64,000 bases of DNA, from NCBI RefSeq assembly GCF_007751715.1, contig NZ_CP036292.1:124001-188000 (forward strand). The letters run 5' to 3'. Positions 35,732-45,628 of the stretch are shown piece after piece; positions within the stretch are counted from its first letter, which is position 1; every line of letters begins with the position of its first letter. The notes beneath the pieces were generated by a model. It did no database searches and had not been told where the DNA came from. It saw nothing but the letters and a program-made list of their open reading frames with translations. The position numbers were made by a program, and so were the translations under genes. The DNA comes from Rosistilla oblonga (lineage in GTDB: Bacteria > Planctomycetota > Planctomycetia > Pirellulales > Pirellulaceae).

Positions 35732-36373
35732 TTACTTCAACCGCTGGATGCGGATGTTGCGATAGGAGGCGAGTGCGGGTTTACCACCATGGATCTGCAA
35801 CGCGATGATCCCCGTTCGCTCGATCTGCGGATCGGTTTCGGTGTAGTCGACCGTCTGCAAATCGTTGAGCCAGATCTGGATGCGAGCCCCCTGGCAGCGG
35901 ACGCGGATCCGATTCCAGTCGTCCGTTTTCAGTACCGCCTCAACCGCTGCCGGATCGGGGACGGCCAACATCTTATTGCGTCGCGATTCGTCGTACAGCG
36001 AGCCCCAGATCGGCTTCCCCCCCGCCGTCCCCATGTCGGCTTGATAGCCCGAAACCTCGTGGTGGTTGGGGATTCGCCGGGTGCGGAACTGGACCCCCGC
36101 GTTTTGCCCCGCCCCAACCAGCTTGGCTTCCAACCGCAGCTCAAAATCTTCGTACTGCTCGGTCGTGGCCAGGAAGAAGTTGTTCGGGATCGTTTCGCTG
36201 GCCGAACCGGCTACGATCGCACCGTCGTCGACGCGGAACCAGTTCGCGTCTCCCTCCCATCCCTGCAGCGATTTGCCATCGAACAGCGGCGTGAAGCCCG
36301 ATTCGGGGGCTGGCGATTGAGCGACAGCAACGATCGGGAAAAGCAGCAAAAAACAGGCGAACAGGCGGCGCAT
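35732..36373 (-). CDS. Secreted DUF1080 (3-keto-disaccharide hydrolase-type) protein
   Basis: About 213 residues from [19 protein letters not shown], a signal peptide. The mature part has the DUF1080 hallmarks [52 protein letters not shown] and IALQIHGG. The fold is a concanavalin-like jelly roll; members hydrolyse 3-keto sugars or bind glycans in the periplasm and are greatly expanded in planctomycetes. The frame is open to 36487, but the signal peptide and the nearby GGAGAA fix the start at 36373. It is divergent from ilvD. Confidence 0.88.
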   Translation of the reverse strand: MRRLFACFLLLFPIVAVAQSPAPESGFTPLFDGKSLQGWEGDANWFRVDDGAIVAGSASETIPNNFFLATTEQYEDFELRLEAKLVGAGQNAGVQFRTRRIPNHHEVSGYQADMGTAGGKPIWGSLYDESRRNKMLAVPDPAAVEAVLKTDDWNRIRVRCQGARIQIWLNDLQTVDYTETDPQIERTGIIALQIHGGKPALASYRNIRIQRLK

Positions 36374-36620
36374 CGGGAGGTTCTCCAGAGAGTTGGGGGC
36401 GCAATTGGGGGGACGGAATCGGGATCGCAGCCGATTCGAGCGGTCGCTCGCCACCAGCCCCAGCATTGCTCTGCCAATCCCACCCATTCATAATTCGATA
36501 CTCACAGATCATAATCGAGCCCCTTGCGTTTGTCGTGGTTTGGCGACCGATCTCCAAAATCGCCACCATGCCCTCTGCCCCTTACGGAACTACCCCCACA
36601 GAAGAAGAACCGCCGCGATC

Positions 36621-38300
36621 ATGAATGCTCCCCTTAATAAGTACAGCAGTCGAGTCACTCAACCCAAGAGCCAAGGCGCTTCGCAAGCGATGCTCTACGG
36701 CACCGGAATGACTTCCGAAGACATGAACAAGGCGCAGGTGGGGATCGGCAGCGTCTGGTACGAAGGCAACACTTGCAACATGCATCTGTTGGACCTCGCC
36801 AACGAAGTCAAGGAAGGCGTCCGCGCCGCCGACATGGTTGGAATGCGGTTCAACACCGTCGGCGTCAGCGACGGGATCTCGATGGGAACCGAGGGGATGA
36901 GCTTTTCGCTGCAGAGTCGCGACCTGATCGCCGACAGCATCGAAACGATCATGGGTGGCCAGTGGTATGACGGCTTGGTCGCGCTGCCCGGTTGCGACAA
37001 GAACATGCCCGGATGTCTGATCGCGATGGGACGTTTGAACCGCCCCAGCATCATGGTCTACGGCGGTACGATCCGAGCTGGCAAGTGGAACGGACAGAAG
37101 CTGGATATCGTCAACGCGTTCCAGTGCTACGGCCAATACCTGTCGGGCGATATCGATGAATCCGAACGCCAGAACATCGTCAAGTGCAGCATCCCGGGCG
37201 CTGGTGCTTGCGGCGGTATGTACACAGCCAACACGATGGCGACCGCGATCGAAGCCCTCGGCATGACGTTGCCCTATTCGGCTAGCATCCCCGCCGAAGA
37301 TCCCGCCAAGAAAGATGAATGCCGCCGTGCCGGTGCCGCGATCCGCGTCCTGTTGGAACGGGACATCAAGCCACGCGACATCATGACTCGCCAAGCATTC
37401 GAAAACGCGATGGCTGTGATCATGGCGGTCGGCGGCAGCACCAACGCCGTGTTGCACCTGATCGCGATGGCTCGCGCTGTCGACATCAATTTGACGATCG
37501 ACGATTTCCAAGCGGTCAGCGATCGCGTTCCTTATATCGCTGACCTCAAGCCGAGCGGCAAGTTCGTTCAAGAGGATCTGCACAGCGTTGGCGGAACGCC
37601 CGCGTTGATGAAGTATCTGTTGGCCGAAGGCGTGATCACCGGCGACTGCATGACCGTCACCGGCAAAACCCTCGGCGAAAACCTAGCCGACGTTCCCGAT
37701 CTCGATCCCGGTCAAGAGATCATTCGCCCGCTGGATAAACCGATCAAAGCCAGCGGCCACATCCGCATCCTGCGCGGCAACCTGGCGCCCGAAGGAGCTG
37801 TTGCCAAGATCACCGGCAAAGAGGGGTTGCTGTTCACCGGCACCGCCCGCTGCTTCGACAGCGAAGAAGAGATGCTGACGGCATTGGAAGAAAAGAAGAT
37901 CGTCAAGGGTGACGTGGTGATCATTCGTTATGAAGGTCCTAAGGGTGGCCCCGGCATGCCGGAGATGCTGACCCCAACCAGCGCGATCATGGGTGCCGGT
38001 TTGGGCGCCGACGTGGCGTTGATGACCGATGGACGCTTCTCGGGCGGGTCGCACGGATTTATCGTCGGCCACGTTACTCCCGAAGCTCAAGAGGGCGGGC
38101 CGATCGCTCTGGCTCGCGATGGCGACAAGATCACGATCGACGCGGAAAAGCTGGAGATCAACATCGACGTCAGCGACGAAGAACTGGCCAAGCGACGCGA
38201 GGAATTTGTCGCGCCGCCACTGAAGGCAACACGCGGCACGCTTTACAAGTACATTAAGAATGTAAAGAGTGCCTCCGAAGGTTGCGTCACCGACGAGTAG
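36621..38300 (+). CDS. ilvD: Dihydroxy-acid dehydratase
   Basis: 559 residues, normal for the family. It dehydrates 2,3-dihydroxy-isovalerate and -methylvalerate in branched-chain amino acid synthesis. Cys residues for the Fe-S cluster are in [17 protein letters not shown] and [24 protein letters not shown] and the C-terminal [12 protein letters not shown] active-site loop are intact. The frame opens at 36393, but [14 protein letters not shown] at 36621 is where the family starts. No other ilv gene is adjacent. Confidence 0.95.
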   Translation: MNAPLNKYSSRVTQPKSQGASQAMLYGTGMTSEDMNKAQVGIGSVWYEGNTCNMHLLDLANEVKEGVRAADMVGMRFNTVGVSDGISMGTEGMSFSLQSRDLIADSIETIMGGQWYDGLVALPGCDKNMPGCLIAMGRLNRPSIMVYGGTIRAGKWNGQKLDIVNAFQCYGQYLSGDIDESERQNIVKCSIPGAGACGGMYTANTMATAIEALGMTLPYSASIPAEDPAKKDECRRAGAAIRVLLERDIKPRDIMTRQAFENAMAVIMAVGGSTNAVLHLIAMARAVDINLTIDDFQAVSDRVPYIADLKPSGKFVQEDLHSVGGTPALMKYLLAEGVITGDCMTVTGKTLGENLADVPDLDPGQEIIRPLDKPIKASGHIRILRGNLAPEGAVAKITGKEGLLFTGTARCFDSEEEMLTALEEKKIVKGDVVIIRYEGPKGGPGMPEMLTPTSAIMGAGLGADVALMTDGRFSGGSHGFIVGHVTPEAQEGGPIALARDGDKITIDAEKLEINIDVSDEELAKRREEFVAPPLKATRGTLYKYIKNVKSASEGCVTDE

Positions 38301-38483
38301 TCGTCGGCTGGCAACCGAGGTCGTTCTATTGGTCGCCTTTCGCTCCGCGAAAGTGCGGTTGTCTGGGCGCGTTTTCTCGCAGCGAGAGACGCGTCCAATC
38401 AGCCGATCGCGACCATCGTTCGAACTCGCAGCGATGCTGGTAGGAGGGGCTGTCCTTCTATAAATCCAGATCGGAGTTCGAAC
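38301..38483. repeat. Palindromic repeats between ilvD and the TIM-barrel gene
   Basis: Holds GGTCGCCTTTCGCTCCGCGA (from 38331), a word also found at 47.44, 47.60 and 47.81 kb, and a second stem near 38366-38396 pairing GCGCGT with ACGCGT around TCTCGC/GCGAGA. These may end ilvD transcription, although there is no T-run. Confidence 0.65.
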
Positions 38484-39395
38484 ATGAGTCTATCGCGACG
38501 TAATCTTTTGGCCGCCGGCGGGGCGGCTCTGGCGGCAGTTGCCACGCGGCAAACGGTTTCCCGTGCCGAGGATGTTGCCGAGGAAACGGCCGCTCGCGAT
38601 TCGAGCCCCGCGATCACGAAGGGACGGATTCACCAATCGGTGATGGGGTGGTGCTTCAAGCCGATACCGTCGATCGAACTGGCCAAGCACTGCAAAGCGA
38701 TCGGCATCGAAGCGATCGAAGGGATTCCCGCAAGCGACTATCCCGCCGTCACCGAGCTCGGCCTGAAGATCTCGCTGGTCGGCAGCCACGGTTTCCAGAA
38801 TGGACCGCTGGATCCCGAAAACCATGCGATGAATGAGGCGAAGCTGCGCGAAGCAATCGATACCGCCGTGAAGTTCGGTGCTCCCAGCGTGATCACATTT
38901 ACTGGGATGCGAAAAACGGGAATCGACGACCGCCAGGCGACAAAAAACTGCCTGGACCTCTGGAAACGTGTTCTTCCGTACGCCGAAGCGAACGATATCA
39001 CGCTGGTTCTTGAACATTTGAACAGTCGCGACGACACGCACCCGATGAAGGGGCATCCGGGATACTGGGGAGACGACGTGGAACTGTGCGTCGACCTAGT
39101 CAAACAGCTCGATTCACCGCGCTTCAAGCTGTTATTTGACATCTATCACGTGCAAATCATGAACGGGGATATCATTCGCCGTATTAGGGAGTATCATCCA
39201 CTTATCGGTCACTATCACACCGCTGGCTCTCCGGGCCGGGGTGAGTTAAACGACGATCAAGAGATCAATTACCCAGCTGTCATGCGGGCGATTCTGGAAA
39301 CTGGATATTCTCAATACGTCGCGCAAGAGTTCATCCCGACTAGCAATGACCCAATCGCCTCCCTTCGCGAGGCTGCAAGGGTGTGCGATGTGTAG
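38484..39395 (+). CDS. Tat-exported xylose-isomerase-like TIM barrel (hydroxypyruvate isomerase-like)
   Basis: 303 residues. The N terminus SLSRRNLLAAGGAALAAVA is a twin-arginine signal. The barrel has the metal-site segments of hydroxypyruvate isomerase relatives: LVLEHLNSR (Glu), FDIYHVQIMNGD (Asp, His), GHYHTAGSPGR and QEFIPT (Glu). Family members isomerise or epimerise small hydroxy-keto acids or sugars. Export by Tat means this paralogue works in the periplasm, unlike classical Hyi; its substrate is unknown. Confidence 0.88.
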   Translation: MSLSRRNLLAAGGAALAAVATRQTVSRAEDVAEETAARDSSPAITKGRIHQSVMGWCFKPIPSIELAKHCKAIGIEAIEGIPASDYPAVTELGLKISLVGSHGFQNGPLDPENHAMNEAKLREAIDTAVKFGAPSVITFTGMRKTGIDDRQATKNCLDLWKRVLPYAEANDITLVLEHLNSRDDTHPMKGHPGYWGDDVELCVDLVKQLDSPRFKLLFDIYHVQIMNGDIIRRIREYHPLIGHYHTAGSPGRGELNDDQEINYPAVMRAILETGYSQYVAQEFIPTSNDPIASLREAARVCDV

Positions 39396-39458
39396 CTAAC
39401 GCGAAAGCAAAAACAAGCTTTTGCTCCAGGACGGAACCTGCCGATAGATTGCGCTGTC

Positions 39459-39464
39459 TATAAT
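39459..39464 (+). promoter_or_regulatory. Possible -10 element (TATAAT)
   Basis: A perfect TATAAT lies about 100 nt before the ATG at 39565. No good -35 is seen at the expected spacing, so this is tentative. Confidence 0.35.
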
Positions 39465-39564
39465 CGAGGGGAAGGCTGTACACTTCCCCGCCGCTCGCGT
39501 CGCAACCTACCTTCGAAAGATTCGTTTGACGGGCGATTTGCTGCCTGTTTCAATTACTATCGCC

Positions 39565-42189
39565 ATGGCTACCCGTACCATAGAACGAATCGACGAAACC
39601 CATTCCGTCGGACCTCGTGTTCGCGTGGATGATTTTGTTCGATTAGGGATCGGTGTTCGCGAGGCTCGCGTCGGAGTGATTCGTCGCGCCGCTGGCGATG
39701 CAACGGCGGCGGTTGCGTTGGATGAACCGACCGATACGCGGCATGGCTTCGACGATCGGATCGCCAGCATCGCGGCGTCTACCTATCGCTTGTTAGACCC
39801 TCGCGGTCGCAACGAGTTGATGCAGCGGGTCCAGTTATTGCAGCTGGAATCTCCGCCAGCCCAAGTCAAACCGTGGTGGAAACCGCGGCACGCCACCGTC
39901 GTCACTCAAGACGAACTCCGCGACCGCTTCGATCCCTCGGCCGCCGACGACACCTATCTGCCGGTTGGTCTGCAAGCCGAAGCGGGCTGGAAAACTGTCG
40001 CCCGGCGAATGGGACTGTTTCCATTTTCGCGCCGCGCCGTCTGGGTTGCGTCGGCAATGGCCAGCGTCTCGATCTTGATCGTGCTGCCGATCGTGATCGC
40101 GATGTCCTCCGCCGACGATCCGCCCAGCGGAGAGCTAACAGCCGCGGCGACGACGGTCTCGGCCGCTCCCGAACCGATTGCTCGACAGCTCGGCAGCGCG
40201 GCCGCTTCGCCTCAGCTGACGACCGATTTCCCGGTTGCCGAAGTCGACGAACCAGCTCCGGCCGCCGAGCCAGTCAGTCCCTTTGCCGAGGCGTTTGTCG
40301 TGCCGTCGGAATCGGACGGTTTGGAAGCATCGCCGTCGGAAAGCGAGCCGATGCCCGTTCATCGGTCGTTGCCAGGAACCGCTCCATCGTCGGCGGACCC
40401 GTTGGTGTTTGTCCCTAACGTCGAACCGTCGGCAACGCTCGAAGACGCCCCAAGTGTCGCTCCCGAATCGCCGTCGACTCCCGCACCGATCACCGACCCG
40501 GAATCGACTGAACCGAAGTCATTGGAATCCGAATCGATTGAACCGATGCCAGCGGACGCTGCCAGTTCGGACAGCCCGATGCCGACGGCCGACGTGCCGA
40601 CCGATCCGATGCCGCCAGTTCCCGCAACGCCAGCGCCGATCGCAACTCCTGTCGCTCCTCCGGCGGCAGCTGCCGATCCGGCTGTCGATCCCTTTGCACA
40701 AGTTGATCTCCAGCCCGCAGTCGAAGCCGACGGCGGTCTGCAGGATTCGCGGTTTCCCAAACCTTCAGCCGATGAGATCGCGGTGGCGACCGAGCGGCTG
40801 GCTCGTTTGCGAGCCGATCTGCCGGCGGCTAATACCGATGCCGATCTCGTTTCCAATATTCGCAAGTTGTTGCAGACGGCGACCGAGAGCGAACCGGGGT
40901 CGGCCGATCGCTGGGTGCTGTTGTTGGAATCGTCGCAGCATTTGTTGATGATGGGCCGCGGTGCCGATGCGCAACAGGCGCTTCTGCAGCTGACGAGAGA
41001 ATACCAGGCGAGCGAGGTCCAGCTGCGACAGTTGCTGTTGGAACCGTTGATTAATGGTGCGCAGACGATCACGCAAAAGGAACGTGTGATCGGTTGGGCG
41101 CTGTCGACCAGCGAACTGTTATTGCGAGCCGAGGAGTTTGATTCGGCCGCCACCACGCTCCGCGGAGCGACGACGCTGGCGGTCAAGTTGGGCGACAACG
41201 ATCTGCGGGTGCGGATCAACTTGCAATCCGATGCGATCAAGCAGGCTAAGAGGATCGCGCCGCTGGCGACCAAAGCGTTGGCCGAATCGACTCCGACCAC
41301 CGCCTCCGCTTCGGCTGCCAATTCGGTCGGGCGGTATCTCTGCTTGTACCTCTACGATTGGCCACAGGGATTGCCTTGGCTGAAGCATGCGTCGACGCCC
41401 AAGTTGGCTAAGGTCGCGCAGATGGAAATCGATACCGCCGCAGCTCCCGATAGTACCTTGGATCTTGTCAACAGTTGGATCGAGTGTGCTGCGGATGTCC
41501 GCGGCCGCGGTGGCGAATCGATCCTGCTGCACGCTCGCGATCTCGTCGCCGAAGCGATGCTGGAGAGTTCGGGCTTAAAAGCCAAGGACCTCGAGCGGAA
41601 GTTGGCCGAGCTCGATGCGATGCTTCCAGCCGACTTGCGGACCGTCGCGCCGACGCCTTCGATAGCCGCCGCGCCCGCCGCCGCGATGCCCGCGGGGAAC
41701 CTGACTGGCATGCTTGGGCGATTGAAGGCCGACGGATTGGATGTCAGCGCCCTGATCCGCTACGACGCCGGACTGAACCTTACGCACGACGCCTTCTCGC
41801 AGATCCTCGACCAATTGGGGATCCAAGCCGGGACGATCTCGCTCGAGTTTGTCGGCCTGATTGATCTCCCCGAGAACTCGACGATCCGATTTGTCACCAG
41901 CACCGGAACCGATAAAGCGGATGCGGTTGTCGTTGCGGTCAACAACCAAACGGTTCCGTTGTCGGTCGAAGGGCAGCGCAATCGCAAAGCCGGAACCGTC
42001 GACTTGCCCGCTGGCAGCCATCTGGTCCGCTGGCAGTTTGGCGGCAAACAACTCGCCACATGTCACCTGGTGGTCGAGGACGATCGAGCGAAGAAGCCGC
42101 TGACGCTCCGCCATACGCCTGCTCTCTTGGAACAAGTCCTCAGCGTCGCGCCGGCTCGCTTGCGAGTCAACGTAGTCCGCGCCAACTAA
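39565..42189 (+). CDS. Membrane-anchored hypothetical protein with Pro/Ala/Glu-rich region
   Basis: 874 residues. An N-terminal cytoplasmic part of about 155 residues (RTIERIDETHSVG, DDRIASIAASTYRLLD) is followed by one membrane segment (WVASAMASVSILIVLPIVIAM). A low-complexity Pro/Ala/Glu/Ser region of about 210 residues comes next, then a helical domain with TPR-like helices, and a C-terminal beta-rich domain (GTISLEFVGLIDLPENSTIRFV, HLVRWQFGGKQLATCHLVVE). I do not recognise the family. The ATG at 39565 gives MATRTIERIDE; a TTG at 39526 is the alternative. Confidence 0.7.
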   Translation: MATRTIERIDETHSVGPRVRVDDFVRLGIGVREARVGVIRRAAGDATAAVALDEPTDTRHGFDDRIASIAASTYRLLDPRGRNELMQRVQLLQLESPPAQVKPWWKPRHATVVTQDELRDRFDPSAADDTYLPVGLQAEAGWKTVARRMGLFPFSRRAVWVASAMASVSILIVLPIVIAMSSADDPPSGELTAAATTVSAAPEPIARQLGSAAASPQLTTDFPVAEVDEPAPAAEPVSPFAEAFVVPSESDGLEASPSESEPMPVHRSLPGTAPSSADPLVFVPNVEPSATLEDAPSVAPESPSTPAPITDPESTEPKSLESESIEPMPADAASSDSPMPTADVPTDPMPPVPATPAPIATPVAPPAAAADPAVDPFAQVDLQPAVEADGGLQDSRFPKPSADEIAVATERLARLRADLPAANTDADLVSNIRKLLQTATESEPGSADRWVLLLESSQHLLMMGRGADAQQALLQLTREYQASEVQLRQLLLEPLINGAQTITQKERVIGWALSTSELLLRAEEFDSAATTLRGATTLAVKLGDNDLRVRINLQSDAIKQAKRIAPLATKALAESTPTTASASAANSVGRYLCLYLYDWPQGLPWLKHASTPKLAKVAQMEIDTAAAPDSTLDLVNSWIECAADVRGRGGESILLHARDLVAEAMLESSGLKAKDLERKLAELDAMLPADLRTVAPTPSIAAAPAAAMPAGNLTGMLGRLKADGLDVSALIRYDAGLNLTHDAFSQILDQLGIQAGTISLEFVGLIDLPENSTIRFVTSTGTDKADAVVVAVNNQTVPLSVEGQRNRKAGTVDLPAGSHLVRWQFGGKQLATCHLVVEDDRAKKPLTLRHTPALLEQVLSVAPARLRVNVVRAN

Positions 42190-42238
42190 GCTCTCGCCCC
42201 TTGCGATAGACCACGACTGACGGACACTCCAAGGGGCG

Positions 42239-43123
42239 TCAAAGGGCTAAGGATTGCTCGTGGTCGACTTCGAACTGGTTGGGAGTTCGGTAGCCAAGGG
42301 TTTGATGAATTCGCGTGGAGTTGTAAAACGCTTCGATGTATTCAAATACGCTGCTTCGGGCATCGTTGATATCGGCAAACGATTCAAATTTGGTCCACTC
42401 ATGTTTCAGGGACCAAAAGAATCGTTCCATCACGGCGTTGTCATAACAACATCCAGTGCGGCTCATCGAGCAGGTGATGCCGAGAGTCTTCAGCGTACGT
42501 TGATACTCGCTGCTGGTGTACTGGCATCCACGATCGCTGTGGTGCAGCAGGTTCGCTGTGTCGGGCCGTCGATTTGCGATCGCTTGCCTCAACGCATCTT
42601 CAACCAGAGGCGTTGCGAGGCTTTCGGAAATCGACCATCCAACCACTTTGCGGCTAAACAGATCGAGCACAACAGCAAGATAGATCCAGCCGTTGGCCGA
42701 TGGCAAATAGGTGATATCGGTTACCCATTTGCGGTTTGGTCCTTCCGCCTCGAAGACCTGGTCGAGTAGATTCGGTGCGGGGACTTTGGTTGGATCGGCG
42801 ACCGTGGTCGTTGGAGTGAAACGCTTGTGGACCTTGCTTTTTAGGCCCATTTCACGCATCGCCTTGGCAACCGTATTGCGACTTGCCGACTCGAGCTGCG
42901 CGTCGGCCTGCATCAGTTCAGCGACCTTGTAGCTTCCGTAGATCTGCTTCGAACTGGCGTGCACCCGCTGAACATCCGCGCGAATCTTATTCGTTCTTTG
43001 CTTGCGTGCACTTGGCTCGCGCACGCACCAGGCGTAATAGCCGCTCCTGCTGACACGCATCACTCGGCACATGGTCTGAATTGGAAACGAGTCGCGATGT
43101 TGTTTGATCCAGGCGTACTTCAT
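42239..43123 (-). CDS. IS3-family transposase OrfB (integrase core)
   Basis: 294 residues. An HTH_21-type N-terminal part (MCRVMRVSRSGYYAW) is followed by the rve catalytic core: first Asp in WVTDITYLP, second Asp in LHHSDRGCQYTS, and Glu in DNAVMERFFWSLKHE, giving the DD(35)E triad. Its ATG overlaps the OrfA stop (ATGA). The frame is also open upstream to the A-run at about 43153, so an OrfAB fusion by -1 frameshift is possible. The gene appears intact. Confidence 0.95.
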   Translation of the reverse strand: MKYAWIKQHRDSFPIQTMCRVMRVSRSGYYAWCVREPSARKQRTNKIRADVQRVHASSKQIYGSYKVAELMQADAQLESASRNTVAKAMREMGLKSKVHKRFTPTTTVADPTKVPAPNLLDQVFEAEGPNRKWVTDITYLPSANGWIYLAVVLDLFSRKVVGWSISESLATPLVEDALRQAIANRRPDTANLLHHSDRGCQYTSSEYQRTLKTLGITCSMSRTGCCYDNAVMERFFWSLKHEWTKFESFADINDARSSVFEYIEAFYNSTRIHQTLGYRTPNQFEVDHEQSLAL

Positions 43124-43425
43124 TTCGACTCCTTCGCAAAATACGCCGTGGCTTTTTTTAATATGTCTCGTTCCATTTCGGCCTGCAGCAGCGCCTTCTT
43201 CAGGCGACGGTTCTCGGCAATCAGCGCATCGTTGCTTGAGCCGACTGAAGCGGGGATCGCACTGGCGTCAAATTTCTTGATCCAATCGCGGATGCTCCTC
43301 GGAGCCACTGCAACTGCATCGGCGGCCTGTTTGATCGTGTAGCCCTTCTTCGTAACGAGCTCCACGGCACTGCGTTTAAACTCGTCCGAATGCACACGTC
43401 GCGGCTGTCTAGGGTTCTCTGGCAT
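43120..43425 (-). CDS. IS3-family transposase OrfA
   Basis: 101 residues. A helix-turn-helix (FKRSAVELVTKKGYTIKQAA, VAPRSIRDWIKKF) is followed by a leucine-zipper-like helix (LIAENRRLKKALLQAEMERD). It binds the terminal repeats and ends in the OrfB start by ATGA overlap. Near codon 91 an AAAAAAAG run could promote -1 slippage into OrfB, as in other IS3 members. Confidence 0.93.
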   Translation of the reverse strand: MPENPRQPRRVHSDEFKRSAVELVTKKGYTIKQAADAVAVAPRSIRDWIKKFDASAIPASVGSSNDALIAENRRLKKALLQAEMERDILKKATAYFAKESK

Positions 43426-43487
43426 TATTTTCTCCTGGGAAGATTCTGAGTAATCCTTGGAGTGTCCGCCAGTCGTGGTCTATCGCA

Positions 43488-44001
43488 CTCGCGACCGAAC
43501 GCTTGCCAGGTCAGCGAAAAGTCTTTCGTTCGTCGCAGGCCGTTCCACATCGCATTTATCGGAGTCAGGGCCGCAGGCTCGACCATTTACATAGCCCAGG
43601 CCATCGGCCTGGGTTCTAGCGGCGATGATTGACATGGTTGGGCTGTAGGCCCGGTCGATTGTCACCAGCTACCCCGGGGCGTTGCCCCTTCGCCCGTTGT
43701 AATAAAATGAAACCGGGCGCCGTTGGCTGATACCCAGCCCTGCAGGCTGGGCTATGCAAATTGCTGGACCTTCGGCCCGCGTCAGGCGTGTGAGGAATGT
43801 GCCTGTCCCTTTCGCCCCTTGCTTTCGCCGTTGCCTACGACTTATGTATAACCGACAGGACTTGCGTCCCAGGCTCTCACATGCCATCGCTTTGCGACTG
43901 CCCCTTCTCGCTTTCCTTCCTAGTCGGCCCGGTATAATGTTCCTGTACCCACCTGCGTCATCCGTCTCCGCCTCAATCGAATCCCCAGGTCACCGATCTG
44001 C
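43488..44001. other. Intergenic region with palindromic repeats
   Basis: 514 bases without a supported gene. It contains hairpins such as CCCAGGCCATCGGCCTGGG (near 43590-43610) and CCCAGCCCTGCAGGCTGGG (near 43734-43753), a diverged GGACTTGCGTCCCAGGCT copy (near 43859) and a possible promoter at 43933. Confidence 0.6.
43933..43938 (+). promoter_or_regulatory. Possible -10 element (TATAAT) of the AAA-VWA genes
   Basis: TATAAT lies 63 nt before the ATG at 44002. The -35 region (about 43910-43915) is weak. Confidence 0.4.
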
Positions 44002-45426
44002 ATGAGTACCCCAAGCGAAGTCCCCTCCATTTCGAATCTCAGTGAACTGCGCCAATCGGGCTGGAAATCGAAGACCGTCAAACACGAGCTGCGCGATAAC
44101 TTCCTGGTGGCGTTGCAGGCTGGCGACGTACTGTTCCCCGGCATCGTCGGTTATGACGACACCGTCATCCCCGAGATCAATCTGGCGATCCTGGCGGGGC
44201 ACGACATGCTGTTCCTGGGCGAAAAGGGACAAGCGAAAAGTCGCATCATGCGGATGTTGGTCCGCTTTCTCGACGAGTGGACTCCCTACATCGATCACCC
44301 CGAATTGCCGGTCCACGAAGATCCAATGGACCCGATCACCGCCTTGGGGAAGCGTTTGGTGAAGGAGTTGCCTGAGGATCAGATCAAGATCGCTTGGTGG
44401 CATCGCAACGATCGGTACAGCGAACGGTTGAGTCCCGGGACAAAGTTCGCCGACATCATCGGTGAGATCGACCCGGGCAAACTGACAAGCGGTGTCAGCA
44501 TGAACGCCGAAGCGGCACTCGCGTTTGGCTTGATCCCGCGGATGCACCGCGGCATCTTTGCGATGAACGAATTGCCCGAACTGGACGATCTCGTGCAGGT
44601 TGGTCTGTTCAACATCCTCGAGGAACGGGACGTTCAGATCCGCGGCTATCCGATCAAATTCGACCTCGATGTGATGATCCTCTTCTCCGCCAACCCCAGC
44701 ACCTACAACCGCTCGGGCAAGGTGATTCCACAGTTGAAGGATCGGATCGGGTCGATCATCCAGACGCATTACCCCAGCGACCGCGACCAGGGGATTGCGA
44801 TCCTGCAGCAGGAAGCCAACGACGATCTCGGCGGACCGTTCCCCGTTCAGGTTCCGTATTTCATGTACGAAGTGGTCGAAGAGATCACCAAACAGGCGCG
44901 GCGCAGCAAGTTCATCGATCATCAATCGGGCGTGTCGGCGAGGTTCTCGTTAGCGAACTTCCGCACGATGGTCGCCTCGGCGCGGCAGCGTTCGGTCGTC
45001 CTCGGCGAATCCCCCGCGGTGCCGCGGATCAGCGACCTCGGTCACATCTACAGCAGTGCTCTGGGGAAGTTGGAGCTGGATCTGATGGGCAGCCACCAAA
45101 TGAGCGAACGCCAAGTCCTGGACGCCGTCGTCGCCGAAGCGATTCAGGTCGTCTTCCAGAAGTATGTCGAACAGCATGGCACCGCAGAGATCGGCGAGAT
45201 CTTCAAGAAGGGAGTACGCGTCGAGGTCGGTGACATGTTGCCCTCTACGGTCTATGCCGAGCGACTGAAACGAGTCCCTCCGGTTTGGGAGAAGGCGTTT
45301 GAAGTCAACGCCAGCGCCAGCGAACCGGTCCGCGCCAGTTGCGTCGAATTTGTCCTAGCCGGACTGTATAGCATGGACCACATCAGCCGCTCCCAGCGAC
45401 ACGGATCGATCGAATACGAAATCTAA
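44002..45426 (+). CDS. MoxR/Mg-chelatase-like AAA+ ATPase
   Basis: 474 residues. The AAA+ core has a Walker A variant ([14 protein letters not shown]), Walker B-like [13 protein letters not shown], sensor-1 region [10 protein letters not shown], and a lid domain ([15 protein letters not shown]). Such ATPases are cytoplasmic chaperones for insertion of metals or remodelling of partner complexes and usually pair with a VWA protein; one follows at 45629. The Gly-rich loop departs from GxxGxGKS, with Gln-Ala before Lys, as in the planctomycete branch. Client unknown. Confidence 0.88.
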   Translation: MSTPSEVPSISNLSELRQSGWKSKTVKHELRDNFLVALQAGDVLFPGIVGYDDTVIPEINLAILAGHDMLFLGEKGQAKSRIMRMLVRFLDEWTPYIDHPELPVHEDPMDPITALGKRLVKELPEDQIKIAWWHRNDRYSERLSPGTKFADIIGEIDPGKLTSGVSMNAEAALAFGLIPRMHRGIFAMNELPELDDLVQVGLFNILEERDVQIRGYPIKFDLDVMILFSANPSTYNRSGKVIPQLKDRIGSIIQTHYPSDRDQGIAILQQEANDDLGGPFPVQVPYFMYEVVEEITKQARRSKFIDHQSGVSARFSLANFRTMVASARQRSVVLGESPAVPRISDLGHIYSSALGKLELDLMGSHQMSERQVLDAVVAEAIQVVFQKYVEQHGTAEIGEIFKKGVRVEVGDMLPSTVYAERLKRVPPVWEKAFEVNASASEPVRASCVEFVLAGLYSMDHISRSQRHGSIEYEI

Positions 45427-45447
45427 GCAGCCTGCAAGGAGACTTTT

Positions 45448-45520
45448 CGTTTAACCGCGTGGGCATCCCCCCGCGTTTTTGAAGAGGCTTGTCGTTTAAC
45501 CGCGTGGGCATCCCCCGCGT
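45448..45520 (+). repeat. Two tandem hairpin repeats between the AAA and VWA genes
   Basis: A 28-29-bp unit (starts CGTTTAACCGCGTGGGCATC) occurs at 45448-45476 and 45493-45520. Each can fold CGCGTGGG against CCCCCGCG with one mismatch; the first copy is followed by TTTTT. They could weaken transcription into the VWA gene or be dispersed repeats. Confidence 0.75.
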
Positions 45521-45628
45521 GTTTTACGGGCAGGGCGGCCCGATGGCGGTGGAACGAAAAAATGCAATGCGACCTGCTTAAGTCAGCAACTGCGCCGTAA
45601 CGGGGCCTGTAGCAACAAGAAGATCATT

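Larger units (their letters stand above)
42202..43487 (-). mobile_element. Complete IS3-family insertion sequence
   Basis: 1286 bp beginning TG and ending CA, with 33-bp terminal inverted repeats (42202-42234 and 43455-43487, one mismatch). Two overlapping transposase frames fill it. No 3-bp target duplication is evident (CCT left, CTC right), so the element may have lost it by recombination or its ends may lie slightly inward. Confidence 0.9.
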
